A DNA stretch of 36,146 nt from UBA6136 sp041158345 (GCA_041158345.1 JBEBBO010000068.1:1-36146), one strand, 5' to 3'. Positions 7,470 through 17,049 are shown, counted from the first letter of the stretch. A program made the numbers and translations. Notes: a model not told the origin generated them from the letters alone.

Positions 7470-7946
7470 TCTCTCGACTAGTTCGTTTCTATCCTTTCCG
7501 GAACGGCTGAGGGAGTTGCAACCGCCATAGTGACGAACCCTCAGGGACGGCAGAATGAAGATTCAAGGAGTAGAGCTCTCAAGGGAATGCACTAACAGCA
7601 CGATAAGAAGAGTCCCAGTAGTTCGCATACTAAAAATCATATTGATTTGAGATAGGAAGGATCAAGACAAGTTCCTGATGCACTTGGCAGATCCGATGTC
7701 TGGCTAGAAAGGGATTGTTTTGGTGCAATCACCCTGGAGGTCTCTGTTAAAGGAGTGGAGAAGCGACAAAGATAGTTATCTTATGGGACGAAACCCAATC
7801 TCAAATCAAAAGCGTAATCCCCTTAGGCTGACTTTTTAATTTTTGTTCTTACTTATTCCAATTTTCCCTCAGCTGCCCGCATGCAACGTATACTCAATAG
7901 GTTAATTTGAACGACCCAGCTGAGATCGGATTACGGGAGATCAGGA
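7470..7946. other. Intergenic stretch between the Rmf-like gene and the giant hybrid kinase
   Basis: Both flanking genes are transcribed away from this region, so their promoters should lie here. The stretch 7826-7870 is AT-rich. TATACT at 7889-7894 could serve as a -10 box for the kinase, but no good -35 is seen. On the minus strand a 25-codon frame (7640-7563, MIFSMRTTGTLLIVLLVHSL) looks like a signal peptide or leader. It ends in TGA, and the same frame then stays open into the Rmf-like gene. No further gene is recognised. Confidence 0.4.
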
Positions 7947-10900
7947 TTGCGCTCTTTTCCAATTATCGCTATCGGTGCTTCAGCTGGCGGACTCAATGCG
8001 CTTTTGGAGTTTACGGCTGCATTGGACCCGAACGCCCAGGCGGCTTACCTCGTCATCCAACATTTAGATCCGCATGCATCGAGCATCCTAAGCGAGCTTC
8101 TGGCAACAAAAACCACATTGAAGGTGGTCGAAGCTGAGAATGGGGTCATCGTTGAACCGCAAACCATGTATGTCATTCCTCCCAACAGGGTGATGACCAT
8201 CGACGAGAGCTGCCTCTTAGTTTCGACTCCTGGACAGTCCTTCTCACCCCCTACAAAGATAGATCTGTTGTTTGAGTCGCTTGCAAACGAAGAGGGACGA
8301 AACGCAATTGGCGTGCTACTTTCGGGGATGGGAAACGACGGTGCTGAGGGACTAAAGGCCATCAAGAATGCCGGTGGGCTGACCTTCGTGCAAGACGAGG
8401 CCTCCGCTGAATTCTTTGCCATGCCCAAGGCAGCCATTGACATCGGGGCTGCAGACCAGATCTTGCCCCCTAAAGCCATCGCAGGGGAACTGACCCGCCT
8501 AATAGAACATCCCTACTTCATCTCTTCGCCTTCTAGGGAAGATCCAGACGCCATTGTCGGCGCTGATAACGAGAATGAAGGACTTATTCGAAAAGTGTTG
8601 GTTGAACTTAGGGTTCGCACCGGAATTGATTTCTCTTTATACAAAAAAGGGACCATTCGAAGACGGCTGGCACGTCGGCTTGCAGTAAACAGTATCAAAA
8701 GCTTCGAGGACTACCTCGAGTTGCTGAAGACCTCCAGAGAGGAATGTGAGACGCTCTCTCGAGAGCTCTTGATTCAGGTTACAGATTTCTTTCGTGACCC
8801 AGATGTTTTCGAGGGAATTCGCCAACTTGTATTACCTCAGATCTTTTCAAGGCCAGAAAACACGCCGATAAGAATCTGGATCCCCGGCTGTGCGACCGGT
8901 GAGGAGGTCTATAGCATCGCTATTATGCTTCTCGAATTTCTCGGTTCGAAAGCTGTAAATCAGGATTTTCAAATATTCGGAACGGATCTTAGCGATTCGG
9001 CCATCGAAACGGCTCGCGCCGGCCTCTTTCCGGATACGATCTCACGACATGTTTCTGAGGAACGCCTCCATCGTTTCTTTCTCAAGAAAGGCGGGGGTTA
9101 CCGCATTGCCACCTCCATTCGCAACATGTGTGTTTTTGCCCGGCAAAATGTTGTGGATGATCCGCCGTTTTCGCGAGTTGACCTTATCAGTTGTCGTAAT
9201 CTTCTGATTTATCTCGATGCCCCACTTCAAAAGAAGGTCATGGGCCTTTTTAACTATTCGTTGAAGCCTGGTGGCTTTCTTGTCCTAGGACCCTCTGAAT
9301 CCATAGGAACCAGTTCAGAGCTCTTTGCGCCTGTTGATAAACGGCTGCGAATTTTCACCAAGAAAATCGTTCCCGGTAAGATCCAACCCACTCTCTTTGC
9401 CCCTTTAGAGCGTACGATTCAAATGTCCCCCTCTCGCAAAAGACTTCATGCCAACGAACAATCCGAGTCCGAGCGACTGGTGCTGGAAGCCGATCGTGCT
9501 GCGATGCAACGTTACCTGCCACCTGGGATACTTTGCGATGCTGAGCTCAATATTCTGGAGTACCGAGGGGATACGACGCCGTTCATCGGAAATCCCGTAG
9601 GTCCTCCCAGCCATAATCTCCACAAGCTGGTCAGACCCGGTCTGCTGGTTGAAATATCTAATGCCATAAAAACGTCTCGTGAGTCGAACGAAATTGTTGT
9701 TCTCAGGGGGCTAAGCCTTAATGAATCCGGTGGATCGCTAACATTTTCCGCAGAGATCATTCCGGTTGCGATTGGAGTAAACCCCTCGGCGTGGTATTGG
9801 ATTTTCTTTATCAGAGACGATATCAACCAGCAGTCAACCTCTAACCTTCACAAAGGATTGATTCGACAGATAGTAAGTTTTCTAGATGGTCGCATACAGT
9901 CCAGAAAACGAATTTCGGATGAAGATCCAGAGGAAATTAAACGGCTAAATCGAGAGCTTGAAAACGCTCGCTCATACGTCCGCACTCTTCTGGAGTCACA
10001 CGAAGCGACCGTGGAGGAGTTGAATGCTGCCGAAGAGGAACTCTTGTCCAGCAACGAGGAGTTCCAGAGCACGAATGAAGAGCTTCAGACAGCCCAGGAG
10101 GAGCTGCAATCCAGCAATGATGAGTTAAGGGCCAGAAATCGAGAGCTGAACACTGTCAATGAGGAGTTGATCCAAGCTCGAGATTTTTCCGAATCAATTG
10201 TTGAAACAGTCTGCGAACCCTTAATCGTTCTCAATGGCGGAATGATCATCCAAAAGGCAAACCCTGCTTTTTACAGAGTCTTCCAGCTACGATCCGAGCA
10301 GGTGGAGGGTCTCTATTTCTTCGATTTGGGTCAGGGTGATTGGATCGATCCGGCGACTCGAGACACTCTATTCAGGATCATTCCTGAAAATCACGCCTTG
10401 GAGAATCTGGAGCTCGACGTAGACAACTCTAGATTAGGGAGCAGAGTTTTGCGAATTAACGCGCAGTGCCTAACTTGGAATCATGAGCGCGGAATTCTAA
10501 TGCTCCTCGATGATATTACCGAGCAGCGTAGCGCCATGAAAAAGCTTCAAGATATGGATCGCCGCAAAGACGAATTTATGGCGATGCTCGCGCATGAGCT
10601 CCGTAATCCATTAACGCCCATTCGAAATGCCCTTGAGATCTGGAAAGACGGAAAAGCGACAGATGAAGAGATTCGTCACATTCAGAATACGATGGATCGT
10701 CAACTGAAACACGAAGCGCAACTGATTGATGACCTCATTGAATTATCGCGCATCAATCGAGGGGCGATCTCACTCAAAAGACACCCTACCGACTTCAGGC
10801 AAACCACTCTTGAAGCCCTCGAAGACTTTCGTGCTTTGGCTGATAGCCATCATCACCAGATCATCGCAAATATTTCCTCAGACCCTGTATTTGTGGATGC

Positions 10901-11690
10901 GGATCCCATTAGGCTGGCTCAAATCGTTTCAAACCTACTGAGTAATGCGATCAAATATACGCCTCAAGGTGGGAGACTGAGCATTGCCTTGGTGCGCGAG
11001 GGAGGCTCCGGCATGTTAAGCATCACGGATAACGGAATCGGAATTGAGCCGTCACTCCTTCCCCATGTCTTTGACATGTTCGTGCAGGCCGATCGTCCCA
11101 TCGCCCGAACAGAGGGCGGCCTTGGGATAGGTCTCACACTTGTTAAGCGGTTAGTTGAGCTTCACAAAGGCGAAGTAACTGCTTACAGCGAAGGCATTGG
11201 GGCAGGCAGTTGCTTTACTGTTCGCATCCCCGCAACCAATCAACCCCAAAACGCTCCTCCCCCGACCACGGAATCCCAGTCAAAAGATGCAGAAAAGGCC
11301 ATAACCGCCTACCGAATTCTCATCGTGGATGACAATGTGGATGCCGCGGAGAGTCTTGCTTTGCTCCTTTCTATGAAGGGATACAAAACGCATGTAGCAT
11401 TTGACGGACAAGAGGCCATAAAGCTTGCCAAAACGTTCCTTCCGAACGTCGTTTTGTTAGACCTCGGCCTCCCCTTACTAGATGGCTATCAAGTCGCTGA
11501 AAGGTTGCGCGAAGTCAGGGATCTGGATAAGTCCCTTCTAGTGGCCATCAGTGGATACGGCCAACCCAACGACGTTAAAAAAGCCCTGAGCGCTGGTTTC
11601 GATCACCACATGACAAAACCTACAGATGTAAATGCGCTATTGTATCTAATCCGACAGCACGAAAATTCTAAACCAGTTAATGCGAGTTGA
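7947..11690 (+). CDS. CheB-CheR-PAS-histidine kinase-receiver hybrid protein
   Basis: A 1247-residue cytosolic sensory protein. Domains in order: CheB methylesterase (1-190; catalytic triad S12, H39, D131); CheR methyltransferase (about 215-480; SAM-binding GCATGEE at 314-320); a PAS-like region (about 520-650); a long Glu/Leu coiled coil (about 670-755); a PAS domain (755-870); HisKA with phospho-acceptor H883 in HELRNPL; HATPase_c with the G1 box around D1028; and a C-terminal receiver with D1128, D1129, phospho-acceptor D1172 and K1224. No membrane segment is seen. Such fusions combine receptor-methylation chemistry with two-component signalling, and the output here is unknown. The start is a TTG with GGGAG six bases upstream. 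The last 14 bases overlap the convergent small gene at 11677. Confidence 0.93.
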   Translation: MRSFPIIAIGASAGGLNALLEFTAALDPNAQAAYLVIQHLDPHASSILSELLATKTTLKVVEAENGVIVEPQTMYVIPPNRVMTIDESCLLVSTPGQSFSPPTKIDLLFESLANEEGRNAIGVLLSGMGNDGAEGLKAIKNAGGLTFVQDEASAEFFAMPKAAIDIGAADQILPPKAIAGELTRLIEHPYFISSPSREDPDAIVGADNENEGLIRKVLVELRVRTGIDFSLYKKGTIRRRLARRLAVNSIKSFEDYLELLKTSREECETLSRELLIQVTDFFRDPDVFEGIRQLVLPQIFSRPENTPIRIWIPGCATGEEVYSIAIMLLEFLGSKAVNQDFQIFGTDLSDSAIETARAGLFPDTISRHVSEERLHRFFLKKGGGYRIATSIRNMCVFARQNVVDDPPFSRVDLISCRNLLIYLDAPLQKKVMGLFNYSLKPGGFLVLGPSESIGTSSELFAPVDKRLRIFTKKIVPGKIQPTLFAPLERTIQMSPSRKRLHANEQSESERLVLEADRAAMQRYLPPGILCDAELNILEYRGDTTPFIGNPVGPPSHNLHKLVRPGLLVEISNAIKTSRESNEIVVLRGLSLNESGGSLTFSAEIIPVAIGVNPSAWYWIFFIRDDINQQSTSNLHKGLIRQIVSFLDGRIQSRKRISDEDPEEIKRLNRELENARSYVRTLLESHEATVEELNAAEEELLSSNEEFQSTNEELQTAQEELQSSNDELRARNRELNTVNEELIQARDFSESIVETVCEPLIVLNGGMIIQKANPAFYRVFQLRSEQVEGLYFFDLGQGDWIDPATRDTLFRIIPENHALENLELDVDNSRLGSRVLRINAQCLTWNHERGILMLLDDITEQRSAMKKLQDMDRRKDEFMAMLAHELRNPLTPIRNALEIWKDGKATDEEIRHIQNTMDRQLKHEAQLIDDLIELSRINRGAISLKRHPTDFRQTTLEALEDFRALADSHHHQIIANISSDPVFVDADPIRLAQIVSNLLSNAIKYTPQGGRLSIALVREGGSGMLSITDNGIGIEPSLLPHVFDMFVQADRPIARTEGGLGIGLTLVKRLVELHKGEVTAYSEGIGAGSCFTVRIPATNQPQNAPPPTTESQSKDAEKAITAYRILIVDDNVDAAESLALLLSMKGYKTHVAFDGQEAIKLAKTFLPNVVLLDLGLPLLDGYQVAERLREVRDLDKSLLVAISGYGQPNDVKKALSAGFDHHMTKPTDVNALLYLIRQHENSKPVNAS

Positions 11691-11880
11691 TTTCATGAGT
11701 CGAACCAGACTCTCTGATATTTGACCTTTCAATGTATTCAAGGGCGGGTTCTATCGGTATCAATGCCATGAACTCAGCCAAGTCCGGCTTGCCCGATACT
11801 TCCCAATACTGCAGCAGGAGACGCGTGATCTCGCCGTGGATCTCGTTGACGACGCGATCGCGATTGACTACTCGGTTCAT
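11677..11880 (-). CDS. Small conserved-looking protein of unknown function (67 aa)
   Basis: A frame of 67 residues with a good ribosome binding site, GAGG six bases before ATG 11880, which is why I reject the longer start at 11937. The protein is mostly helical: an N-terminal Arg/Val/Asn-rich helix, then EIHGEITRLLLQYWEVSG, then DLAEFMALIPIEPALEYIE. It has no signal peptide or membrane segment and I do not recognise a family. Its 3' end overlaps the end of the hybrid kinase gene by 14 bases on the opposite strand, so transcription there is convergent. A role in regulating its neighbours cannot be inferred. Confidence 0.5.
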   Translation of the reverse strand: MNRVVNRDRVVNEIHGEITRLLLQYWEVSGKPDLAEFMALIPIEPALEYIERSNIRESGSTHEINSH

Positions 11881-12052
11881 TAAACACCTCGATAATTTAG
11901 AGTGCATCCAGGATAGATTCATCCAGCCTCGTATCAATCAGCTCTGCCATTCGAGTGACCCGCAGGCGACGCTCAGTGTGATCTAATCTGAATGCGCAAA
12001 TGCGCCAAACAAGCAATCCATCCAATCACCATCATCATTCAGTCCAAGCCCA

Positions 12053-13879
12053 CTATTCGACCGTGACGGACTTGGCCAGATTGCGCGGTTTATCAATATC
12101 CCTGCCCATCGCCAACGCAGCGTGATAAGCGATCAACTGAACCGGGATGCTATAGAGAATGGGCGCGATCAGATCATCCATGGGTGGCATGCGAATGATG
12201 TGGGCATACCCACGTTCTTCAAAAGCAACGCGCTCATCCGCGATCACGTAAAGCTGGCCTCCCCGAGCTGCCACTTCCTCAAGATTAGAGTTCATTTTTT
12301 GGGTCAAATGATTGGCTGGAAGCAAAGCCACAACGGGCATCTTTTCATCGACCAAAGCTAAAGGACCATGTTTAAGCTCCCCGGCGGGATAGGCATCCAC
12401 TTGCATATAAGAGACTTCCTTCAGCTTCAAGCCGGCCTCTAGCGCGATCGGGTACATCGTCCCCCGACCCAGGAAGATTGCATGGTTGGATTCAGCGATG
12501 CTCCTCCCCCAGGACATCAATAGGGGTTCCTTAAGAAGGATCTCATTAGCTAGATGGTGAATCGTGGGCAGTTTGGATAAAACCTGGTCGAGTTGATGGC
12601 GACGAATTCTTCCCCGCAGTTCTGCAAGTCTCAGCGCGAACAGAAGTAAGGCCATCAGTTGGGTGGTAAACCCTTTGGTGGAGGCAACACCGACCTCATG
12701 TCCAGCACGGGTCACAATCTGAATGTTAGACAGTCTGGCTAGAGAGCTCGTCGGGACATTTGAAATAGACACCGTCTCGATATAGCCCATGGTTTTGGAT
12801 AGATCCAACGCGGCAAGGGTGTCTGCAGTTTCCCCTGATTGGGATACTGTCATGAATAAGCTGCCATGACTCACCACCGGGTTTCTGTATCGATATTCGC
12901 TTGCCACTTCAACATCACAGGGAATGCCCGAAAGCATTTCAATCCAGTATTTTCCTGCTAAAGCCGCATGGTAGCTTGTTCCGCAAGCAACCAGCTTAAT
13001 GGACTCAAGCTTCGAAACTAGATCGGCTTCTATTGCATAAAGAGAGGAAGGCCCTCCCCCAGTAAGATAACAATATGTCTCCTTTAAAGCATCGGGCTGT
13101 TGATGTATCTCAAGATGCATATAGTGCTCATGCTGGTCAAGCAGAGCATAGCTCTGATCATGATGAACCGTTTCTATATCTCTTTTGACATTATTGTCAG
13201 AGACGTCATATACATTGGTTCCCTCTGATGAAAGTAACACGATATCGCCGTCCTCGAGATAGGAGAATCTGTTTGTTCTATTCATCAATGCACAAATGTC
13301 TGACGCGATGTAGTTTGCATCCACTCCATACCCGATAACCAGTGGGCTGCCACTTTTAGCCGCGATTAGCAGACTTGGCGCATTTTTGGATAGAACGCCA
13401 ATAGCGTAGCTCCCGACCATCTTATTCATGGCCTTCCTTACAGCACACTTGAGCTCGGCTCCCCCTTCTACAAAACTTTGAATAAGGTGGGCGATGACTT
13501 CAGTATCCGTATCTGACAGGAATTCAAACCCTTTACGCTCCAAATCTGAACGTAGGGTTTTATAGTTTTCTATGATTCCATTGTGCACTACGGCAATAGA
13601 TGATCGCGATATTTGCGGATGGGCATTGGCCTCCGTGGGCTTCCCATGCGTCGCCCAACGGGTATGCGCTATGCCGGTCCCTGAAGCGATCACTTCAGTT
13701 CCCATCTTCTTCGTCAGTGCGCTTATGCGCCCAACGGACCGCCTTGTCCATAGCGCTCCCGAGTTGTCCATTAAAGCCATCCCCATGGAGTCGTAACCCC
13801 TGTACTCCAACCTTGCCAGACCATCAAGCAACACAGGTGCAATGGTTCGTTCAGACGCACCGCCAATAATTCCGCACAT
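12053..13879 (-). CDS. glmS: Glutamine--fructose-6-phosphate aminotransferase (isomerizing)
   Basis: This enzyme makes glucosamine-6-phosphate from fructose-6-phosphate and glutamine, the committed step towards UDP-GlcNAc. It has 608 residues, the usual full length. The N-terminal glutaminase starts MCGIIGGA, so Cys2 becomes the nucleophile after Met removal, and includes AHTRWATHGKPTEANAHPQ and HNGIIENY. Two SIS sugar-isomerase domains follow; GTSYHAALAGKYW, TVSQSGETADT and the C-terminal KPRNLAKSVTVE are diagnostic. AGAGG lies five bases before the ATG. It is cytosolic. No glmU or glmM is adjacent. Its place beside exopolysaccharide genes and a CE4 deacetylase fits supply of amino sugar, although GlmS is also needed for cell wall synthesis. 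No glmS ribozyme is apparent in the short leader. Confidence 0.97.
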   Translation of the reverse strand: MCGIIGGASERTIAPVLLDGLARLEYRGYDSMGMALMDNSGALWTRRSVGRISALTKKMGTEVIASGTGIAHTRWATHGKPTEANAHPQISRSSIAVVHNGIIENYKTLRSDLERKGFEFLSDTDTEVIAHLIQSFVEGGAELKCAVRKAMNKMVGSYAIGVLSKNAPSLLIAAKSGSPLVIGYGVDANYIASDICALMNRTNRFSYLEDGDIVLLSSEGTNVYDVSDNNVKRDIETVHHDQSYALLDQHEHYMHLEIHQQPDALKETYCYLTGGGPSSLYAIEADLVSKLESIKLVACGTSYHAALAGKYWIEMLSGIPCDVEVASEYRYRNPVVSHGSLFMTVSQSGETADTLAALDLSKTMGYIETVSISNVPTSSLARLSNIQIVTRAGHEVGVASTKGFTTQLMALLLFALRLAELRGRIRRHQLDQVLSKLPTIHHLANEILLKEPLLMSWGRSIAESNHAIFLGRGTMYPIALEAGLKLKEVSYMQVDAYPAGELKHGPLALVDEKMPVVALLPANHLTQKMNSNLEEVAARGGQLYVIADERVAFEERGYAHIIRMPPMDDLIAPILYSIPVQLIAYHAALAMGRDIDKPRNLAKSVTVE

Positions 13880-13935
13880 AACAACCTCTAAAGGACTTGA
13901 TAATTTATAAGCGCGATATATCGACTAGCCCATAA

Positions 13936-14208
13936 CTATGCCAGAGGCCTCAAATAGCTGGGATCTGGCCATCCAAGCTTAAATTCAGAGACATGCGCCA
14001 TATCTACATCTATCGATATACTGTATATTGCTGACCAGTCAGCAACGTTGTTATTCTCCAATGAAAGCATGAGAGCGGATACAAAGAGATCCATCCGATC
14101 AAACATGAATGCAACCCGCCATGCCCTTCTCGAATCACTAATATCTGAAGGATATTTGTCCTCATACATCCTGATCAAATCCATCTGATTAATTCCATAG
14201 ACCACCAT
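13936..14208 (-). CDS. Hypothetical protein (90 aa)
   Basis: A frame of 90 residues upstream of glmS on the same strand, 56 bases away. A GGGGTGG stretch a few bases before the ATG could be the ribosome binding site. The sequence has DSRRAWRVAFMFDRMDLFVSALMLSL in its centre and a Trp/Pro-containing tail, with acidic and hydrophobic residues throughout. There is no signal peptide. I do not recognise a family. Co-transcription with glmS is possible because no terminator is seen between them. Confidence 0.4.
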   Translation of the reverse strand: MVVYGINQMDLIRMYEDKYPSDISDSRRAWRVAFMFDRMDLFVSALMLSLENNNVADWSAIYSISIDVDMAHVSEFKLGWPDPSYLRPLA

Positions 14209-14352
14209 AACACCACCCCAGAGATATGTTTAGCCAAGTCATTATCACAATTAAAGTTAAAGAAAGTTGTCAGAACACTTAGCTCTACTTCATCAAGAAT
14301 AATACTGATCGCGCACTTGTTGTAGAATACGCATTATTCGCCACGTAGTTCT

Positions 14353-14374
14353 ATTTAGGGGGTTCTACCTAAAT
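14353..14374. promoter_or_regulatory. Inverted repeat ATTTAGG / CCTAAAT between the GH16 gene and the glmS-side genes
   Basis: ATTTAGG (14353-14359) and CCTAAAT (14368-14374) form a seven-base inverted repeat around an eight-base spacer. No T-run follows on either strand, so an intrinsic terminator is unlikely. Its place about 145 bases upstream of the 14208 gene and 70 bases beyond the GH16 stop would suit an operator. This is inference only. Confidence 0.3.
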
Positions 14375-14442
14375 GATAGGCCTGATGAGGGATCGACTGA
14401 TATTAACTGGAAGGATCCGCATAGCCATTGTGTTGAACAACA

Positions 14443-15306
14443 CTACAATCGATTGATCTCGACCCAATCAAGATCAAAAGAGTATTTATGGTTGATGCGG
14501 GGATCAGGGCTCGGTAGCAGAAACGGCGAATAAGCAAGCGCCCAAGATGCGCTTGGAGCCCATAGATTAAAATGAATTCTTGTCGGCTGATCCGGTTGTG
14601 CCTGAAAAGAACTAGCCACAAGTTTCTGATCGATAAACCACTCTGTCCGATCAGGCAACCATCGAATGGCATACTCGTGCCAGGCCAATGGATCTCGTCC
14701 GACTAGGCTGATACGAGTGCTCCAATGGTGAGCCACATCATCCAAATCCGCACTGGCCTCATCCCACTGTCGCCAGGTTGATAGCAGCACGGGTAGTTGG
14801 TTCTTCGCGCCTGAGGTGCTTTTGCTAAGAAACTCAATATCAATCTCATCCGACGCCCCATCCGTCCCCGTTGTATAGGTAAAGACCCCACTGACAAGAC
14901 CTGGGGGATTTTTCCCCAAACGTGCTCGCACCTTGATTTCAATACCCGTCTCCCGAGAAAAGAAGCGTTGGGTATAAATCTCAGTCCCGGCGAATTGCAT
15001 GGTTTGAAACGATAATCGGGCGATACCCTCCCGAAGCTCTGGCTCAAGGCCTAATTGCGTTCTTCCCAACTTCCAATCTGCAATACCCCATAAAGTTCGA
15101 TCGAGAGTCGAATGAATAAAGTCGTCACGAAAGAGGGTCTCCGAGCCCTGAACCCCGGGATGGAGTAGCAAAAAGACCGAGAAGATAAAAAGCCGGGCTC
15201 CCAGGAAACGCCAATCGCGTCGTCCGCCCTCACAAGTTTGGAGGACTAGCGCATAACGATGATAGTTACCCGCTTCCATGTCGGGCATCAGTCCTGACCT
15301 GATCAT
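14443..15306 (-). CDS. Glycoside hydrolase family 16 protein, probably exported
   Basis: A GH16 endo-acting beta-glycanase or transglycosylase. The catalytic beta-bulge motif is E154-I-D156-I-E158 (on the 287-residue frame), with E154 as nucleophile and E158 as acid/base. The fold is supported by LFRDDF near the mature N-terminus, HEYAIRWLPDRTEWFID and IHFNLWAPS, all typical of the family. A hydrophobic segment around residues 35-50 (LFIFSVFLLLHPGVQG) acts as signal peptide or anchor. The start is uncertain: Met7 (15288) has AGGA just upstream and Met10 (15279) is also possible, while Met1 has no clear site. The gene diverges from the CE4 deacetylase gene. It may trim or remodel the polysaccharide made by the nearby operon; the substrate is unknown. 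Confidence 0.88.
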   Translation of the reverse strand: MIRSGLMPDMEAGNYHRYALVLQTCEGGRRDWRFLGARLFIFSVFLLLHPGVQGSETLFRDDFIHSTLDRTLWGIADWKLGRTQLGLEPELREGIARLSFQTMQFAGTEIYTQRFFSRETGIEIKVRARLGKNPPGLVSGVFTYTTGTDGASDEIDIEFLSKSTSGAKNQLPVLLSTWRQWDEASADLDDVAHHWSTRISLVGRDPLAWHEYAIRWLPDRTEWFIDQKLVASSFQAQPDQPTRIHFNLWAPSASWALAYSPFLLPSPDPRINHKYSFDLDWVEINRL

Positions 15307-15639
15307 TTGTATCTATTTGGAAGCGTTGATTTCATCTTCCGGGCTTCATCAATTTCTAAAGTCAGGATGGTGTCATCGGCAAATGACAATTCCAATTCGA
15401 ATCTCTACGGATTCTAAGAACATAAATCCAAGTACTCCTTAGTGTGTGGGAGTTCCTCTCCGTCTCCTCAACGCCTTTACCGCATTTCGAGAATACTGGC
15501 AGGGGATAAACCTACGAAATGACCCGCATTCTTCTGCCTCCCTGCCCTGTCTACCATCTTCTCGACTTCCACTTGTGAACTGAAACACTGGGAGTTTGTG
15601 TGCTCGTTTATCCACCATCCTGTGCAGGGGAATATTGTT
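15307..15639. other. Divergent intergenic region between the GH16 and CE4 genes
   Basis: The two carbohydrate-enzyme genes are transcribed away from each other from this stretch, so it should hold both promoters. The CE4 ribosome binding site (GGGG near 15627-15630) lies at its right end. I see no clear -35/-10 pair, sigma-54 element or riboswitch. An apparent minus-strand frame here (15439-15675) is Arg-rich and unconvincing. Confidence 0.4.
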
Positions 15640-17049
15640 ATGCATGAGAACTATTCGCTTCCAATTTGGAACCATGATCGAAAACCACCGCAGAAATCAG
15701 CGAATTACTGGACCTGTCGAAGGGGGGTTGCCTTCGTTCTGATACTCGGCTCGCTACTTCAAGCATCGGTGTCCAGTGCTACAAGCCTCTCTACAACATC
15801 GAGTAAGACCAATGCCTTATCGATCGAGTCCAATCTTGATCTGGTTAAAAAGCCTTTCCCATTACCTCCCTCACGAAAACCAAACAATCCCAACCTGATC
15901 CCGAATCCATCTGCTGAATCCGTTCAGTCCAGTAATTCCGCTTTGCCTTCCGGCGGTTGGGATAGTGTTGCCAACACCAATAGCGCTGTTACTTACGCTC
16001 TGGTCAATCCCGGACATACAGGAGCAAGAGCCTTCAATGTATCCATTCAAACCTATGGCGGAGGAGAGGCCTTCTGGAAGTACCCACCGCAGTCCGTGAC
16101 ACCCGGGAAGACCTACGAGTTCTCAGATGCTTACATCTCTGACACCAACACAGCTGTGTGGTTATATCTGATTGATAAGAACGGAACGGAAACCGTGAGA
16201 TGGTTGGGTGACACATACAAGAGTCCGGATTGGAACCGCTTCTACGGACAATTCACGGTACCAGAGGATGTAGTCAGTGTCGGGGTATACCATTCAATCA
16301 GTAGCAAGGGCTTCTTGATCACCGACGACTACAACCTCGACGAATATGCCCCCCTTCCTCTGCATCGGCCTTTGGTTAGTTTGAGTTTTGATGATGGGCT
16401 CGCTCCCGTTTACAGCAACGCACTGCCATTACTCCAAAAGTTTCACTTTCTAAGTACTCAGTTCCTCCCCACCGGATTTATTGATCAAAAAGGGCGCTTT
16501 ACGCGGAGCATGGTGCAGGATTTCTCCCGCTACGGTCATGAAGTTGCTAGCCATTCTGTGACTCACCCTTTTTTGACGAATTTCACAAAAGATCAACTCG
16601 ACCAAGAGTTCATGCAATCCCAACAACAGATTTTCTCAATAACCGGGATTAGACCCACGAGCCTGGCGACCCCTTATGGTGCATACAACCCCACCGTTAT
16701 CAAGGAGGCCTCCAATTATTTTCAGTTTGTTAGGAACGTGAATGTGGGATTCAACAGCCGTGATAATGCAGATTCTTTTGATATCAAGGTTCAGAACATC
16801 ACCGCATCAACAACGATCAATGACATAAAAACATGGGTCAGTGCGGCAAAACGCGATAGAACCTGGTTAGTATTGGTCTATCACAACGTAAGTGACGATG
16901 TCACTAATGCTGGTTTTTTCAATACCCCCCCTGGCGAGCTCGAAAGGCATTTCCAATTGATCCAGGCGAGTGGCATTGCTGTCCTTCCTATTAATCAGGC
17001 TGCTACTGAACTGAAGGCACAGTCCTTCAGTATAGGAAAGTGGGACTGA
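15640..17049 (+). CDS. Exported polysaccharide deacetylase (CE4/NodB) with an N-terminal carbohydrate-binding-like domain
   Basis: A protein of 469 residues. A signal peptide or anchor lies near residues 29-48 (GVAFVLILGSLLQASVSS). A beta-rich, galactose-binding-like module (about 85-235; starts NLIPNPSAE, contains GKTYEFSDAYIS) comes before a NodB-type catalytic domain. CE4 motifs are intact: F-D-D-G with D251 and D252, metal ligands H305 and H309 in HSVTH, and TPYG at 344-347. The enzyme should remove N-acetyl or O-acetyl groups from a polysaccharide outside the cytoplasm. ATG 15640 follows GGGG and gives a cleaner leader than the GTG at 15598. Together with the GH16 enzyme and the GT2 operon it is a candidate to modify an acetylated exopolymer. 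A terminator follows. Confidence 0.88.
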   Translation: MHENYSLPIWNHDRKPPQKSANYWTCRRGVAFVLILGSLLQASVSSATSLSTTSSKTNALSIESNLDLVKKPFPLPPSRKPNNPNLIPNPSAESVQSSNSALPSGGWDSVANTNSAVTYALVNPGHTGARAFNVSIQTYGGGEAFWKYPPQSVTPGKTYEFSDAYISDTNTAVWLYLIDKNGTETVRWLGDTYKSPDWNRFYGQFTVPEDVVSVGVYHSISSKGFLITDDYNLDEYAPLPLHRPLVSLSFDDGLAPVYSNALPLLQKFHFLSTQFLPTGFIDQKGRFTRSMVQDFSRYGHEVASHSVTHPFLTNFTKDQLDQEFMQSQQQIFSITGIRPTSLATPYGAYNPTVIKEASNYFQFVRNVNVGFNSRDNADSFDIKVQNITASTTINDIKTWVSAAKRDRTWLVLVYHNVSDDVTNAGFFNTPPGELERHFQLIQASGIAVLPINQAATELKAQSFSIGKWD

